From Rhynchopus euleeides (lineage: Eukaryota > Euglenozoa > Diplonemea > Diplonemida > Diplonemidae): a stretch of 64,000 bases of DNA. The stretch is taken from assembly GCA_963210315.1 (NCBI GenBank), contig OY723312.1, positions 1,798,001 to 1,862,000 on the forward strand, written 5' to 3'. Of the stretch, positions 52,615 to 64,000 are shown piece after piece. Each line of letters opens with the position of its first letter. Within the stretch, counting starts at the first letter, position 1. The notes below the pieces were generated by a model, which was given only the letters and a program-made list of their open reading frames with translations, did not search any database and was not told the origin of the DNA. A program made the translations under genes and the position numbers.

Positions 52615-55600
52615 ATCCTGAGCTGTCTGGGCATTCAGATTCCTGAACATCCTGAGCTGTGGACATTCAGATTCCTGAAAATCCTGAGCTGTGGGCATTC
52701 AGATTCCTGAAAATCCTGAGCTGTGGTCATTCAGATTCCTGAAAATCCTGAGCTGTGGTCATTCAGATTCCTGAAAATCCTGAGCTGTGGGCATTCAGAT
52801 TCCTGAACATCCTGAGCTGTGGACATTCAGATTCCTGAAAATCCTGAGCTGTGGACATTCAGATTCCTGAAAATCCTGAGCTGTGGGCATTCAGATTCCT
52901 GAAAATCCTGAGCTGTGGGCATTCAGATTCCTGAAAATCCTGAGCTGTGGTCATTCAGATTCCTGAAAATCCTGAGCTGTGGTCATTCAGATTCCTGAAA
53001 ATCCTGAGCTGTGGACATTCAGATTCCTGAAAATCCTGAGGTGTGGGCATTCAGATTCCTGAACATCCTGAGCTGTGGACATACAGATTCCTGAAAATCC
53101 TGAGCTGTGGACATACAGATTCCTGAAAATCCTGAGCTGTGGTCATTCAGATTCCTGAAAATCCTGAGCTGTGGGCATTCAGATTCCTGAAAATCCTGAG
53201 CTGTGGACATTCAGATTCCTGAAAATCCTGAGCTGTGGACATACAGATTCCTGAAAATCCTGAGCTGTGGGCATTCAGATTCCTGAAAATCCTGAGCTGT
53301 GGTCATTCAGATTCCTGAAAATCCTGAGCTGTGGGCATTCAGATTCCTGAAAATCCTGAGCTGTGGACATTCAGATTCCTGAAAATCCTGAGCTGTGGAC
53401 ATACAGATTCCTGAAAATCCTGAGCTGTGGGCATTCAGATTCCTGAAAATCCTGAGCTGTGGTCATTCAGATTCCTGAAAATCCTGAGCTGTGGGCATTC
53501 AGATTCCTGAAAATCCTGAGCTGTGGTCATTCAGATTCCTGAAAATCCTGAGCTGTGGTCATTCAGATTCCTGAAAATCCTGAGCTGTGGGCATTCAGAT
53601 TCCTGAAAATCCTGAGCTGTGGTCATTCAGATTCCTGAAAATCCTGAGCTGTGGTCATTCAGATTCCTGAAAATCCTGAGCTGTGGGCATTCAGATTCCT
53701 GAAAATCCTGAGCTGTGGTCATTCAGATTCCTGAAAATCCTGAGCTGTGGGCATTCAGATTCCTGAAAATCCTGAGCTGTGGTCATTCAGATTCCTGAAA
53801 ATCCTGAGCTGTGGGCATTCAGATTCCTGAAAATCCTGAGCTGTGGTCATTCAGATTCCTGAAAATCCTGAGCTGTGGTCATTCAGATTCCTGAAAATCC
53901 TGAGCTGTGGACATTCAGATTCCTGAAAATCCTGAGCTGTGGGCATTCAGATTCCTGAAAATCCTGAGCTGTGGTCATTCAGATTCCTGAATATCCTGAG
54001 CTGTGGTCATTCAGATTCCTGAAAATCCTGAGCTGTGGGCATTCAGATTCCTGAAAATCCTGAGCTGTGGTCATTCAGATTCCTGAAAATCCTGAGCTGT
54101 GGACATTCAGATTCCTGAAAATCCTGAGGTGTGGGCATTCAGATTCCTGAACATCCTGAGCTGTGGACATACAGATTCCTGAAAATCCTGAGCTGTGGAC
54201 ATACAGATTCCTGAAAATCCTGAGCTGTGGGCATTCAGATTCCTGAAAATCCTGAGCTGTGGTCATTCAGATTCCTGAAAATCCTGAGCTGTGGGCATTC
54301 AGATTCCTGAAAATCCTGAGCTGTGGACATTCAGATTCCTGAAAATCCTGAGCTGTGGACATACAGATTCCTGAAAATCCTGAGCTGTGGGCATTCAGAT
54401 TCCTGAAAATCCTGAGCTGTGGTCATTCAGATTCCTGAAAATCCTGAGCTGTGGGCATTCAGATTCCTGAAAATCCTGAGCTGTGGACATACAGATTCCT
54501 GAAAATCCTGAGCTGTGGACATACAGATTCCTGAAAATCCTGAGCTGTGGGCATTCAGATTCCTGAAAATCCTGAGCTGTGGTCATTCAGATTCCTGAAA
54601 ATCCTGAGCTGTGGGCATTCAGATTCCTGAAAATCCTGAGCTGTGGACATTCAGATTCCTGAAAATCCTGAGGTGTGGGCATTCAGATTCCTGAACATCC
54701 TGAGCTGTGGACATACAGATTCCTGAAAATCCTGAGCTGTGGACATACAGATTCCTGAAAATCCTGAGCTGTGGTCATTCAGATTCCTGAAAATCCTGAG
54801 CTGTGGGCATTCAGATTCCTGAAAATCCTGAGCTGTGGACATTCAGATTCCTGAAAATCCTGAGCTGTGGACATACAGATTCCTGAAAATCCTGAGCTGT
54901 GGGCATTCAGATTCCTGAAAATCCTGAGCTGTGGTCATTCAGATTCCTGAAAATCCTGAGCTGTGGGCATTCAGATTCCTGAAAATCCTGAGCTGTGGAC
55001 ATTCAGATTCCTGAAAATCCTGAGCTGTGGACATACAGATTCCTGAAAATCCTGAGCTGTGGGCATTCAGATTCCTGAAAATCCTGAGCTGTGGTCATTC
55101 AGATTCCTGAAAATCCTGAGCTGTGGGCATTCAGATTCCTGAAAATCCTGAGCTGTGGTCATTCAGATTCCTGAAAATCCTGAGCTGTGGTCATTCAGAT
55201 TCCTGAAAATCCTGAGCTGTGGGCATTCAGATTCCTGAAAATCCTGAGCTGTGGTCATTCAGATTCCTGAAAATCCTGAGCTGTGGTCATTCAGATTCCT
55301 GAAAATCCTGAGCTGTGGGCATTCAGATTCCTGAAAATCCTGAGCTGTGGTCATTCAGATTCCTGAAAATCCTGAGCTGTGGGCATTCAGATTCCTGAAA
55401 ATCCTGAGCTGTGGTCATTCAGATTCCTGAAAATCCTGAGCTGTGGGCATTCAGATTCCTGAAAATCCTGAGCTGTGGTCATTCAGATTCCTGAAAATCC
55501 TGAGCTGTGGTCATTCAGATTCCTGAAAATCCTGAGCTGTGGACATTCAGATTCCTGAAAATCCTGAGGTGTGGGCATTCAGATTCCTGAACATCCTGAG

Positions 55601-58600
55601 CTGTGGACATACAGATTCCTGAAAATCCTGAGCTGTGGACATACAGATTCCTGAAAATCCTGAGCTGTGGTCATTCAGATTCCTGAAAATCCTGAGCTGT
55701 GGGCATTCAGATTCCTGAAAATCCTGAGCTGTGGACATTCAGATTCCTGAAAATCCTGAGCTGTGGACATACAGATTCCTGAAAATCCTGAGCTGTGGGC
55801 ATTCAGATTCCTGAAAATCCTGAGCTGTGGTCATTCAGATTCCTGAAAATCCTGAGCTGTGGGCATTCAGATTCCTGAAAATCCTGAGCTGTGGTCATTC
55901 AGATTCCTGAAAATCCTGAGCTGTGGTCATTCAGATTCCTGAAAATCCTGAGCTGTGGGCATTCAGATTCCTGAAAATCCTGAGCTGTGGACATACAGAT
56001 TCCTGAAAATCCTGAGCTGTGGGCATTCAGATTCCTGAAAATCCTGAGCTGTGGTCATTCAGATTCCTGAAAATCCTGAGCTGTGGGCATTCAGATTCCT
56101 GAAAATCCTGAGCTGTGGTCATTCAGATTCCTGAAAATCCTGAGCTGTGGGCATTCAGATTCCTGAAAATCCTGAGCTGTGGTCATTCAGATTCCTGAAA
56201 ATCCTGAGCTGTGGTCATTCAGATTCCTGAAAATCCTGAGCTGTGGACATTCAGATTCCTGAAAATCCTGAGGTGTGGGCATTCAGATTCCTGAACATCC
56301 TGAGCTGTGGACATACAGATTCCTGAAAATCCTGAGCTGTGGACATACAGATTCCTGAAAATCCTGAGCTGTGGTCATTCAGATTCCTGAAAATCCTGAG
56401 CTGTGGGCATTCAGATTCCTGAAAATCCTGAGCTGTGGACATTCAGATTCCTGAAAATCCTGAGCTGTGGACATACAGATTCCTGAAAATCCTGAGCTGT
56501 GGGCATTCAGATTCCTGAAAATCCTGAGCTGTGGTCATTCAGATTCCTGAAAATCCTGAGCTGTGGGCATTCAGATTCCTGAAAATCCTGAGCTGTGGTC
56601 ATTCAGATTCCTGAAAATCCTGAGCTGTGGTCATTCAGATTCCTGAAAATCCTGAGCTGTGGGCATTCAGATTCCTGAAAATCCTGAGCTGTGGTCATTC
56701 AGATTCCTGAAAATCCTGAGCTGTGGTCATTCAGATTCCTGAAAATCCTGAGCTGTGGGCATTCAGATTCCTGAAAATCCTGAGCTGTGGACATTCAGAT
56801 TCCTGAAAATCCTGAGCTGTGGACATACAGATTCCTGAAAATCCTGAGCTGTGGGCATTCAGATTCCTGAAAATCCTGAGCTGTGGTCATTCAGATTCCT
56901 GAAAATCCTGAGCTGTGGGCATTCAGATTCCTGAAAATCCTGAGCTGTGGACATTCAGATTCCTGAAAATCCTGAGCTGTGGACATACAGATTCCTGAAA
57001 ATCCTGAGCTGTGGGCATTCAGATTCCTGAAAATCCTGAGCTGTGGTCATTCAGATTCCTGAAAATCCTGAGCTGTGGGCATTCAGATTCCTGAAAATCC
57101 TGAGCTGTGGTCATTCAGATTCCTGAAAATCCTGAGCTGTGGTCATTCAGATTCCTGAAAATCCTGAGCTGTGGGCATTCAGATTCCTGAAAATCCTGAG
57201 CTGTGGTCATTCAGATTCCTGAAAATCCTGAGCTGTGGTCATTCAGATTCCTGAAAATCCTGAGCTGTGGGCATTCAGATTCCTGAAAATCCTGAGCTGT
57301 GGTCATTCAGATTCCTGAAAATCCTGAGCTGTGGGCATTCAGATTCCTGAAAATCCTGAGCTGTGGTCATTCAGATTCCTGAAAATCCTGAGCTGTGGGC
57401 ATTCAGATTCCTGAAAATCCTGAGCTGTGGTCATTCAGATTCCTGAAAATCCTGAGCTGTGGTCATTCAGATTCCTGAAAATCCTGAGCTGTGGACATTC
57501 AGATTCCTGAAAATCCTGAGGTGTGGGCATTCAGATTCCTGAACATCCTGAGCTGTGGACATACAGATTCCTGAAAATCCTGAGCTGTGGACATACAGAT
57601 TCCTGAAAATCCTGAGCTGTGGTCATTCAGATTCCTGAAAATCCTGAGCTGTGGGCATTCAGATTCCTGAAAATCCTGAGCTGTGGACATTCAGATTCCT
57701 GAAAATCCTGAGCTGTGGACATACAGATTCCTGAAAATCCTGAGCTGTGGGCATTCAGATTCCTGAAAATCCTGAGCTGTGGTCATTCAGATTCCTGAAA
57801 ATCCTGAGCTGTGGGCATTCAGATTCCTGAAAATCCTGAGCTGTGGTCATTCAGATTCCTGAAAATCCTGAGCTGTGGTCATTCAGATTCCTGAAAATCC
57901 TGAGCTGTGGGCATTCAGATTCCTGAAAATCCTGAGCTGTGGACATACAGATTCCTGAAAATCCTGAGCTGTGGGCATTCAGATTCCTGAAAATCCTGAG
58001 CTGTGGTCATTCAGATTCCTGAAAATCCTGAGCTGTGGGCATTCAGATTCCTGAAAATCCTGAGCTGTGGTCATTCAGATTCCTGAAAATCCTGAGCTGT
58101 GGGCATTCAGATTCCTGAAAATCCTGAGCTGTGGTCATTCAGATTCCTGAAAATCCTGAGCTGTGGTCATTCAGATTCCTGAAAATCCTGAGCTGTGGAC
58201 ATTCAGATTCCTGAAAATCCTGAGGTGTGGGCATTCAGATTCCTGAACATCCTGAGCTGTGGACATACAGATTCCTGAAAATCCTGAGCTGTGGACATAC
58301 AGATTCCTGAAAATCCTGAGCTGTGGTCATTCAGATTCCTGAAAATCCTGAGCTGTGGGCATTCAGATTCCTGAAAATCCTGAGCTGTGGACATTCAGAT
58401 TCCTGAAAATCCTGAGCTGTGGACATACAGATTCCTGAAAATCCTGAGCTGTGGGCATTCAGATTCCTGAAAATCCTGAGCTGTGGTCATTCAGATTCCT
58501 GAAAATCCTGAGCTGTGGGCATTCAGATTCCTGAAAATCCTGAGCTGTGGTCATTCAGATTCCTGAAAATCCTGAGCTGTGGTCATTCAGATTCCTGAAA

Positions 58601-61600
58601 ATCCTGAGCTGTGGGCATTCAGATTCCTGAAAATCCTGAGCTGTGGTCATTCAGATTCCTGAAAATCCTGAGCTGTGGTCATTCAGATTCCTGAAAATCC
58701 TGAGCTGTGGGCATTCAGATTCCTGAAAATCCTGAGCTGTGGTCATTCAGATTCCTGAAAATCCTGAGCTGTGGGCATTCAGATTCCTGAAAATCCTGAG
58801 CTGTGGTCATTCAGATTCCTGAAAATCCTGAGCTGTGGGCATTCAGATTCCTGAAAATCCTGAGCTGTGGTCATTCAGATTCCTGAAAATCCTGAGCTGT
58901 GGTCATTCAGATTCCTGAAAATCCTGAGCTGTGGACATTCAGATTCCTGAAAATCCTGAGGTGTGGGCATTCAGATTCCTGAACATCCTGAGCTGTGGAC
59001 ATACAGATTCCTGAAAATCCTGAGCTGTGGACATACAGATTCCTGAAAATCCTGAGCTGTGGTCATTCAGATTCCTGAAAATCCTGAGCTGTGGGCATTC
59101 AGATTCCTGAAAATCCTGAGCTGTGGACATTCAGATTCCTGAAAATCCTGAGCTGTGGACATACAGATTCCTGAAAATCCTGAGCTGTGGGCATTCAGAT
59201 TCCTGAAAATCCTGAGCTGTGGTCATTCAGATTCCTGAAAATCCTGAGCTGTGGGCATTCAGATTCCTGAAAATCCTGAGCTGTGGTCATTCAGATTCCT
59301 GAAAATCCTGAGCTGTGGGCATTCAGATTCCTGAAAATCCTGAGCTGTGGACATACAGATTCCTGAAAATCCTGAGCTGTGGGCATTCAGATTCCTGAAA
59401 ATCCTGAGCTGTGGTCATTCAGATTCCTGAAAATCCTGAGCTGTGGGCATTCAGATTCCTGAAAATCCTGAGCTGTGGTCATTCAGATTCCTGAAAATCC
59501 TGAGCTGTGGGCATTCAGATTCCTGAAAATCCTGAGCTGTGGTCATTCAGATTCCTGAAAATCCTGAGCTGTGGTCATTCAGATTCCTGAAAATCCTGAG
59601 CTGTGGACATTCAGATTCCTGAAAATCCTGAGCTGTGGTCATTCAGATTCCTGAAAATCCTGAGCTGTGGGCATTCAGATTCCTGAACATCCTGAGCTGT
59701 GGACATTCAGATTCCTGAAAATCCTGAGCTGTGGACATTCAGATTCCTGAAAATCCTGAGCTGTGGGCATTCAGATTCCTGAAAATCCTGAGCTGTGGAC
59801 ATTCAGATTCCTGAAAATCCTGAGGTGTGGGCATTCAGATTCCTGAACATCCTGAGCTGTGGGCATTCAGATTCCTGAAAATCCTGAGCTGTGGGCATTC
59901 AGATTCCTGAAAATCCTGAGCTGTGGGCATTCAGATTCCTGAACATCCTGAGCTGTGGGCATTCAGATTCCTGAAAATCCTGAGCTGTGGTCATTCAGAT
60001 TCCTGAAAATCCTGAGCTGTGGTCATTCAGATTCCTGAAAATCCTGAGCTGTGGGCATTCAGATTCCTGAACATCCTGAGCTGTGGACATTCAGATTCCT
60101 GAAAATCCTGAGCTGTGGACATTCAGATTCCTGAAAATCCTGAGCTGTGGACATTCAGATTCCTGAAAATCCTGAGCTGTGGGCATTCAGATTCCTGAAA
60201 ATCCTGAGCTGTGGACATTCAGATTCCTGAAAATCCTGAGGTGTGGGCATTCAGATTCCTGAACATCCTGAGCTGTGGGCATTCAGATTCCTGAAAATCC
60301 TGAGCTGTGGGCATTCAGATTCCTGAAAATCCTGAGCTGTGGGCATTCAGATTCCTGAACATCCTGAGCTGTGGGCATTCAGATTCCTGAAAATCCTGAG
60401 CTGTGGGCATTCAGATTCCTGAAAATCCTGAGCTGTGGGCATTCAGATTCCTGAAAATCCTGAGCTGTGGACATTCAGATTCCTGAAAATCCTGAGCTGT
60501 GGACATTCAGATTCCTGAAAAATCCTGAGCTGTGGGCATTCAGATTCCTGAACATCCTGAGCTGTGGGCATTCAGATTCCTGAAAATCCTGAGCTGTGGG
60601 CATTCAGATTCCTGAAAATCCTGAGCTGTGGGCATTCAGATTCCTGAAAATCCTGAGCTGTGGACATTCAGATTCCTGAAAATCCTGAGGTGTGGGCATT
60701 CAGATTCCTGAACATCCTGAGCTGTGGGCATTCAGATTCCTGAAAATCCTGAGCTGTGGGCATTCAGATTCCTGAAAATCCTGAGCTGTGGGCATTCAGA
60801 TTCCTGAACATCCTGAGCTGTGGGCATTCAGATTCCTGAAAATCCTGAGCTGTGGGCATTCAGATTCCTGAAAATCCTGAGCTGTGGGCATTCAGATTCC
60901 TGAAAATCCTGAGCTGTGGACATTCAGATTCCTGAAAATCCTGAGCTGTGGACATTCAGATTCCTGAAAAATCCTGAGCTGTGGGCATTCACATTCCTGA
61001 AAATCATGAGCTGTGGGCATTCAGATTCCTGAAAATCCTGAGCTGTGGGCATTCAGATTCCTGAAAATCCTGAGCTGTGGACATTCAGATTCCTGAAAAT
61101 CCTGAGGTGTGGGCATTCAGATTCCTGAACATCCTGAGCTGTGGGCATTCAGATTCCTGAAAATCCTGAGCTGTGGGCATTCAGATTCCTGAACATCCTG
61201 AGCTGTGGGCATTCAGATTCCTGAAAATCCTGAGCTGTGGGCATTCAGATTCCTGAAAAATCCTGAGCTGTGGGCATTCAGATTCCTGAACATCCTGAGC
61301 TGTGGACATTCAGATTCCTGAAAATCCTGAGCTGTGGACATTCAGATTCCTGAAAATCCTGAGCTGTGGTCATTCAGATTCCTGAAAATCCTGAGCTGTG
61401 GTCATTCAGATTCCTGAAAATCCTGAGCTGTGGGCATTCAGATTCCTGAAAATCCTGAGCTGTGGTCATTCAGATTCCTGAAAATCCTGAGCTGTGGTCA
61501 TTCAGATTCCTGAAAATCCTGAGCTGTGGGCATTCAGATTCCTGAAAATCCTGAGCTGTGGTCATTCAGATTCCTGAAAATCCTGAGCTGTGGGCATTCA

Positions 61601-64000
61601 GATTCCTGAAAATCCTGAGCTGTGGTCATTCAGATTCCTGAAAATCCTGAGCTGTGGGCATTCAGATTCCTGAAAATCCTGAGCTGTGGTCATTCAGATT
61701 CCTGAAAATCCTGAGCTGTGGTCATTCAGATTCCTGAAAATCCTGAGCTGTGGGCATTCAGATTCCTGAAAATCCTGAGCTGTGGTCATTCAGATTCCTG
61801 AAAATCCTGAGCTGTGGTCATTCAGATTCCTGAAAATCCTGAGCTGTGGGCATTCAGATTCCTGAAAATCCTGAGCTGTGGTCATTCAGATTCCTGAAAA
61901 TCCTGAGCTGTGGGCATTCAGATTCCTGAAAATCCTGAGCTGTGGTCATTCAGATTCCTGAAAATCCTGAGCTGTGGGCATTCAGATTCCTGAAAATCCT
62001 GAGCTGTGGTCATTCAGATTCCTGAAAATCCTGAGCTGTGGTCATTCAGATTCCTGAAAATCCCGAGCTGTGGTCATTCAGATTCCTGAAAATCCTGAGC
62101 TGTGGTCATTCAGATTCCTGAAAATCCTGAGCTGTGGTCATTCAGATTCCTGAAAATCCTGAGCTGTGGGCATTCAGATTCCTGAAAATCCTGAGCTGTG
62201 GTCATTCAGATTCCTGAAAATCCTGAGCTGTGGTCATTCAGATTCCTGAAAATCCTGAGCTGTGGGCATTCAGATTCCTGAACATCCTGAGCTGTGGACA
62301 TTCAGATTCCTGAAAATCCTGAGCTGTGGACATTCAGATTCCTGAAAATCCTGAGCTGTGGGCATTCAGATTCCTGAAAATCCTGAGCTGTGGACATTCA
62401 GATTCCTGAAAATCCTGAGGTGTGGGCATTCAGATTCCTGAACATCCTGAGCTGTGGACATTCAGATTCCTGAAAATCCTGAGCTGTGGACATTCAGATT
62501 CCTGAAAATCCTGAGCTGTGGGCATTCAGATTCCTGAACATCCTGAGCTGTGGGCATTCAGATTCCTGAACATCCTGAGCTGTGGACATTCAGATTCCTG
62601 AAAATCCTGAGCTGTGGGCATTCAGATTCCTGAAAAATCCTGAGCTGTGGGCATTCAGATTCCTGAACATCCTGAGCTGTGGACATTCAGATTCCTGAAA
62701 ATCCTGAGCTGTGGGCATTCAGATTCCTGAACATCCTGAGCTGTGGACATTCAGATTCCTGAAAATCCTGAGCTGTGGGCATTCAGATTCCTGAACATCC
62801 TGAGCTGTGGACATTCAGATTCCTGAAAATCCTGAGCTGTGGACATTCAGATTCCTGAAAATCCTGAGCTGTGGACATTCAGATTCCTGAAAATCCTGAG
62901 CTGTGGACATTCAGATTCCTGAAAATCCTGAGGTGTGGGCATTCAGATTCCTGAACATCCTGAGCTGTGGACATTCAGATTCCTGAAAATCCTGAGGTGT
63001 CGACATTCAGATTCCTGAAAATCCTGAGCTGTGGGCATTCAGATTCCTGAAATTCCTGAGCTGTGGACATTCAGATTCCTGAAAATCCTGAGCTGTGGGC
63101 ATTCAGATTCCTGAAAATCCTGAGCTGTGGACATTCAGATTCCTGAAAATCCTGAGGTGTGGGCATTCAGATTCCTGAACATCCTGAGCTGTGGACATTC
63201 AGATTCCTGAAAATCCTGAGCTGTGGACATTCAGATTCCTGAAAATCCTGAGCTGTGGACATTCAGATTCCTGAAAATCCTGAGCTGTGGACATTCAGAT
63301 TCCTGAAAATCCTGAGGTGTGGGCATTCAGATTCCTGAACATCCTGAGCTGTGGACATTCAGATTCCTGAAAATCCTGAGCTGTGGACATTCAGATTCCT
63401 GAAAATCCTGAGCTGTGGGCATTCAGATTCCTGAAAATCCTGAGCTGTGGACATTCAGATTCCTGAAAATCCTGAGCTGTGGGCATTCAGATTCCTGAAA
63501 ATCCTGAGCTGTGGACATTCAGATTCCTGAAAATCCTGAGGTGTGGGCATTCAGATTCCTGAACATCCTGAGCTGTGGACATTCAGATTCCTGAAAATCC
63601 TGAGCTGTGGGCATTCAGATTCCTGAAAATCCTGAGCTGTGGACATTCAGATTCCTGAAAATCCTGAGGTGTGGGCATTCAGATTCCTGAACATCCTGAG
63701 CTGTGGACATTCAGATTCCTGAAAATCCTGAGCTGTGGACATACAGATTCCTGAAAATCCTGAGCTGTGGGCATTCAGATTCCTGAAAATCCTGAGCTGT
63801 GGTCATTCAGATTCCTGAAAATCCTGAGCTGTGGTCATTCAGATTCCTGAAAATCCTGAGCTGTGGGCATTCAGATTCCTGAAAATCCTGAGCTGTGGTC
63901 ATTCAGATTCCTGAAAATCCTGAGCTGTGGTCATTCAGATTCCTGAAAATCCTGAGCTGTGGGCATTCAGATTCCTGAACATCCTGAGCTGTGGACATTC
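52615..64000. repeat. 32 bp satellite array, ~355 units, continuing past the window
   Basis: The unit is CATTCAGATTCCTGAAAATC followed by CTGAGCTGTGGN. The last base varies (A, G or T before CATT), and recurrent variants are CATACAG, GAACATCC, GAGGTG and rarely GAAAAATCC. Unit length is almost constant at 32 bp. Repeated strings of the same variants show a higher-order structure. No spacers separate the units. Minus-strand frames of 63 codons recur only where variants remove a TGA, so they are not genes. Confidence 0.95.

Noticed and set aside
53019-59130. Recurrent 63-codon minus-strand frames as genes
   Set aside because: They are the same satellite string, opened only where a unit variant removes a TGA; 32 bp is not a multiple of 3.
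52615-64000. CRISPR array
   Set aside because: The 32 bp units are directly adjacent, with no unique spacers, and the surrounding genes are eukaryotic with introns.

Overview
This is nuclear DNA of a eukaryote, most likely a unicellular protist or alga. Several reading frames are interrupted by GT-AG introns of about 90 to 490 bp, many with a GTATG donor. The genes are eukaryotic families: a PTEN-like phosphatase, an ANTH-domain endocytic adaptor, a helical-repeat (PPR-like) protein and an ankyrin protein. Genes are GC-rich and intergenic DNA is crowded with transposons and tandem arrays. A chromerid or other alveolate is a plausible source, but the sequence alone does not prove it. No tRNA, rRNA or bacterial-type operon was seen.

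Layout. Positions 1-21,700 are almost entirely mobile and repetitive DNA. They hold a broken hAT-type transposase (423-1570), blocks of self-complementary AT-rich motifs (1650-2215), and a 3 kb TA-flanked inverted-repeat transposon (3943-6985) that carries an H2B-like frame and was itself hit by a hAT element with a perfect 8 bp target duplication (5181-5840). Foldback elements follow (7613-8330), then a BED-finger/hAT transposase remnant (9698-11895), a 2.9 kb element with long terminal inverted repeats and two gene-like frames (13865-16799), a 3 kb block between identical 113 bp direct repeats (16993-20091), and two sister MITEs (20191-21046).

Positions 22,000-41,000 are the gene-rich part, all on the plus strand: an ADP-ribosyltransferase/ankyrin fusion (22106-25534), a low-complexity coiled-coil protein in 3 exons (26177-28329), a PTEN-like phosphatase in 4 exons with added membrane and PH-like segments (30742-35809), a small coiled-coil protein (37116-38055) and a PPR-like protein (39174-40873).

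Positions 41,300-50,100 return to mobile DNA: a perfect inverted pair of 109 bp MITEs, 41/42 bp tandem arrays (42160-45230), and a whole-looking tyrosine-recombinase (DIRS/Ngaro-type) retrotransposon on the minus strand (45288-50061). An ANTH-domain gene follows (50706-52169). From about 52,615 to the window edge lies a 32 bp satellite of roughly 355 units with a higher-order pattern of variants.

The host genes look like independent transcription units with unrelated functions; nothing suggests a shared pathway. The most notable observations are the ADP-ribosyltransferase-ankyrin fusion, the H2B-like frame inside a DNA transposon, and the dense nesting of elements into one palindromic AT-rich repeat.
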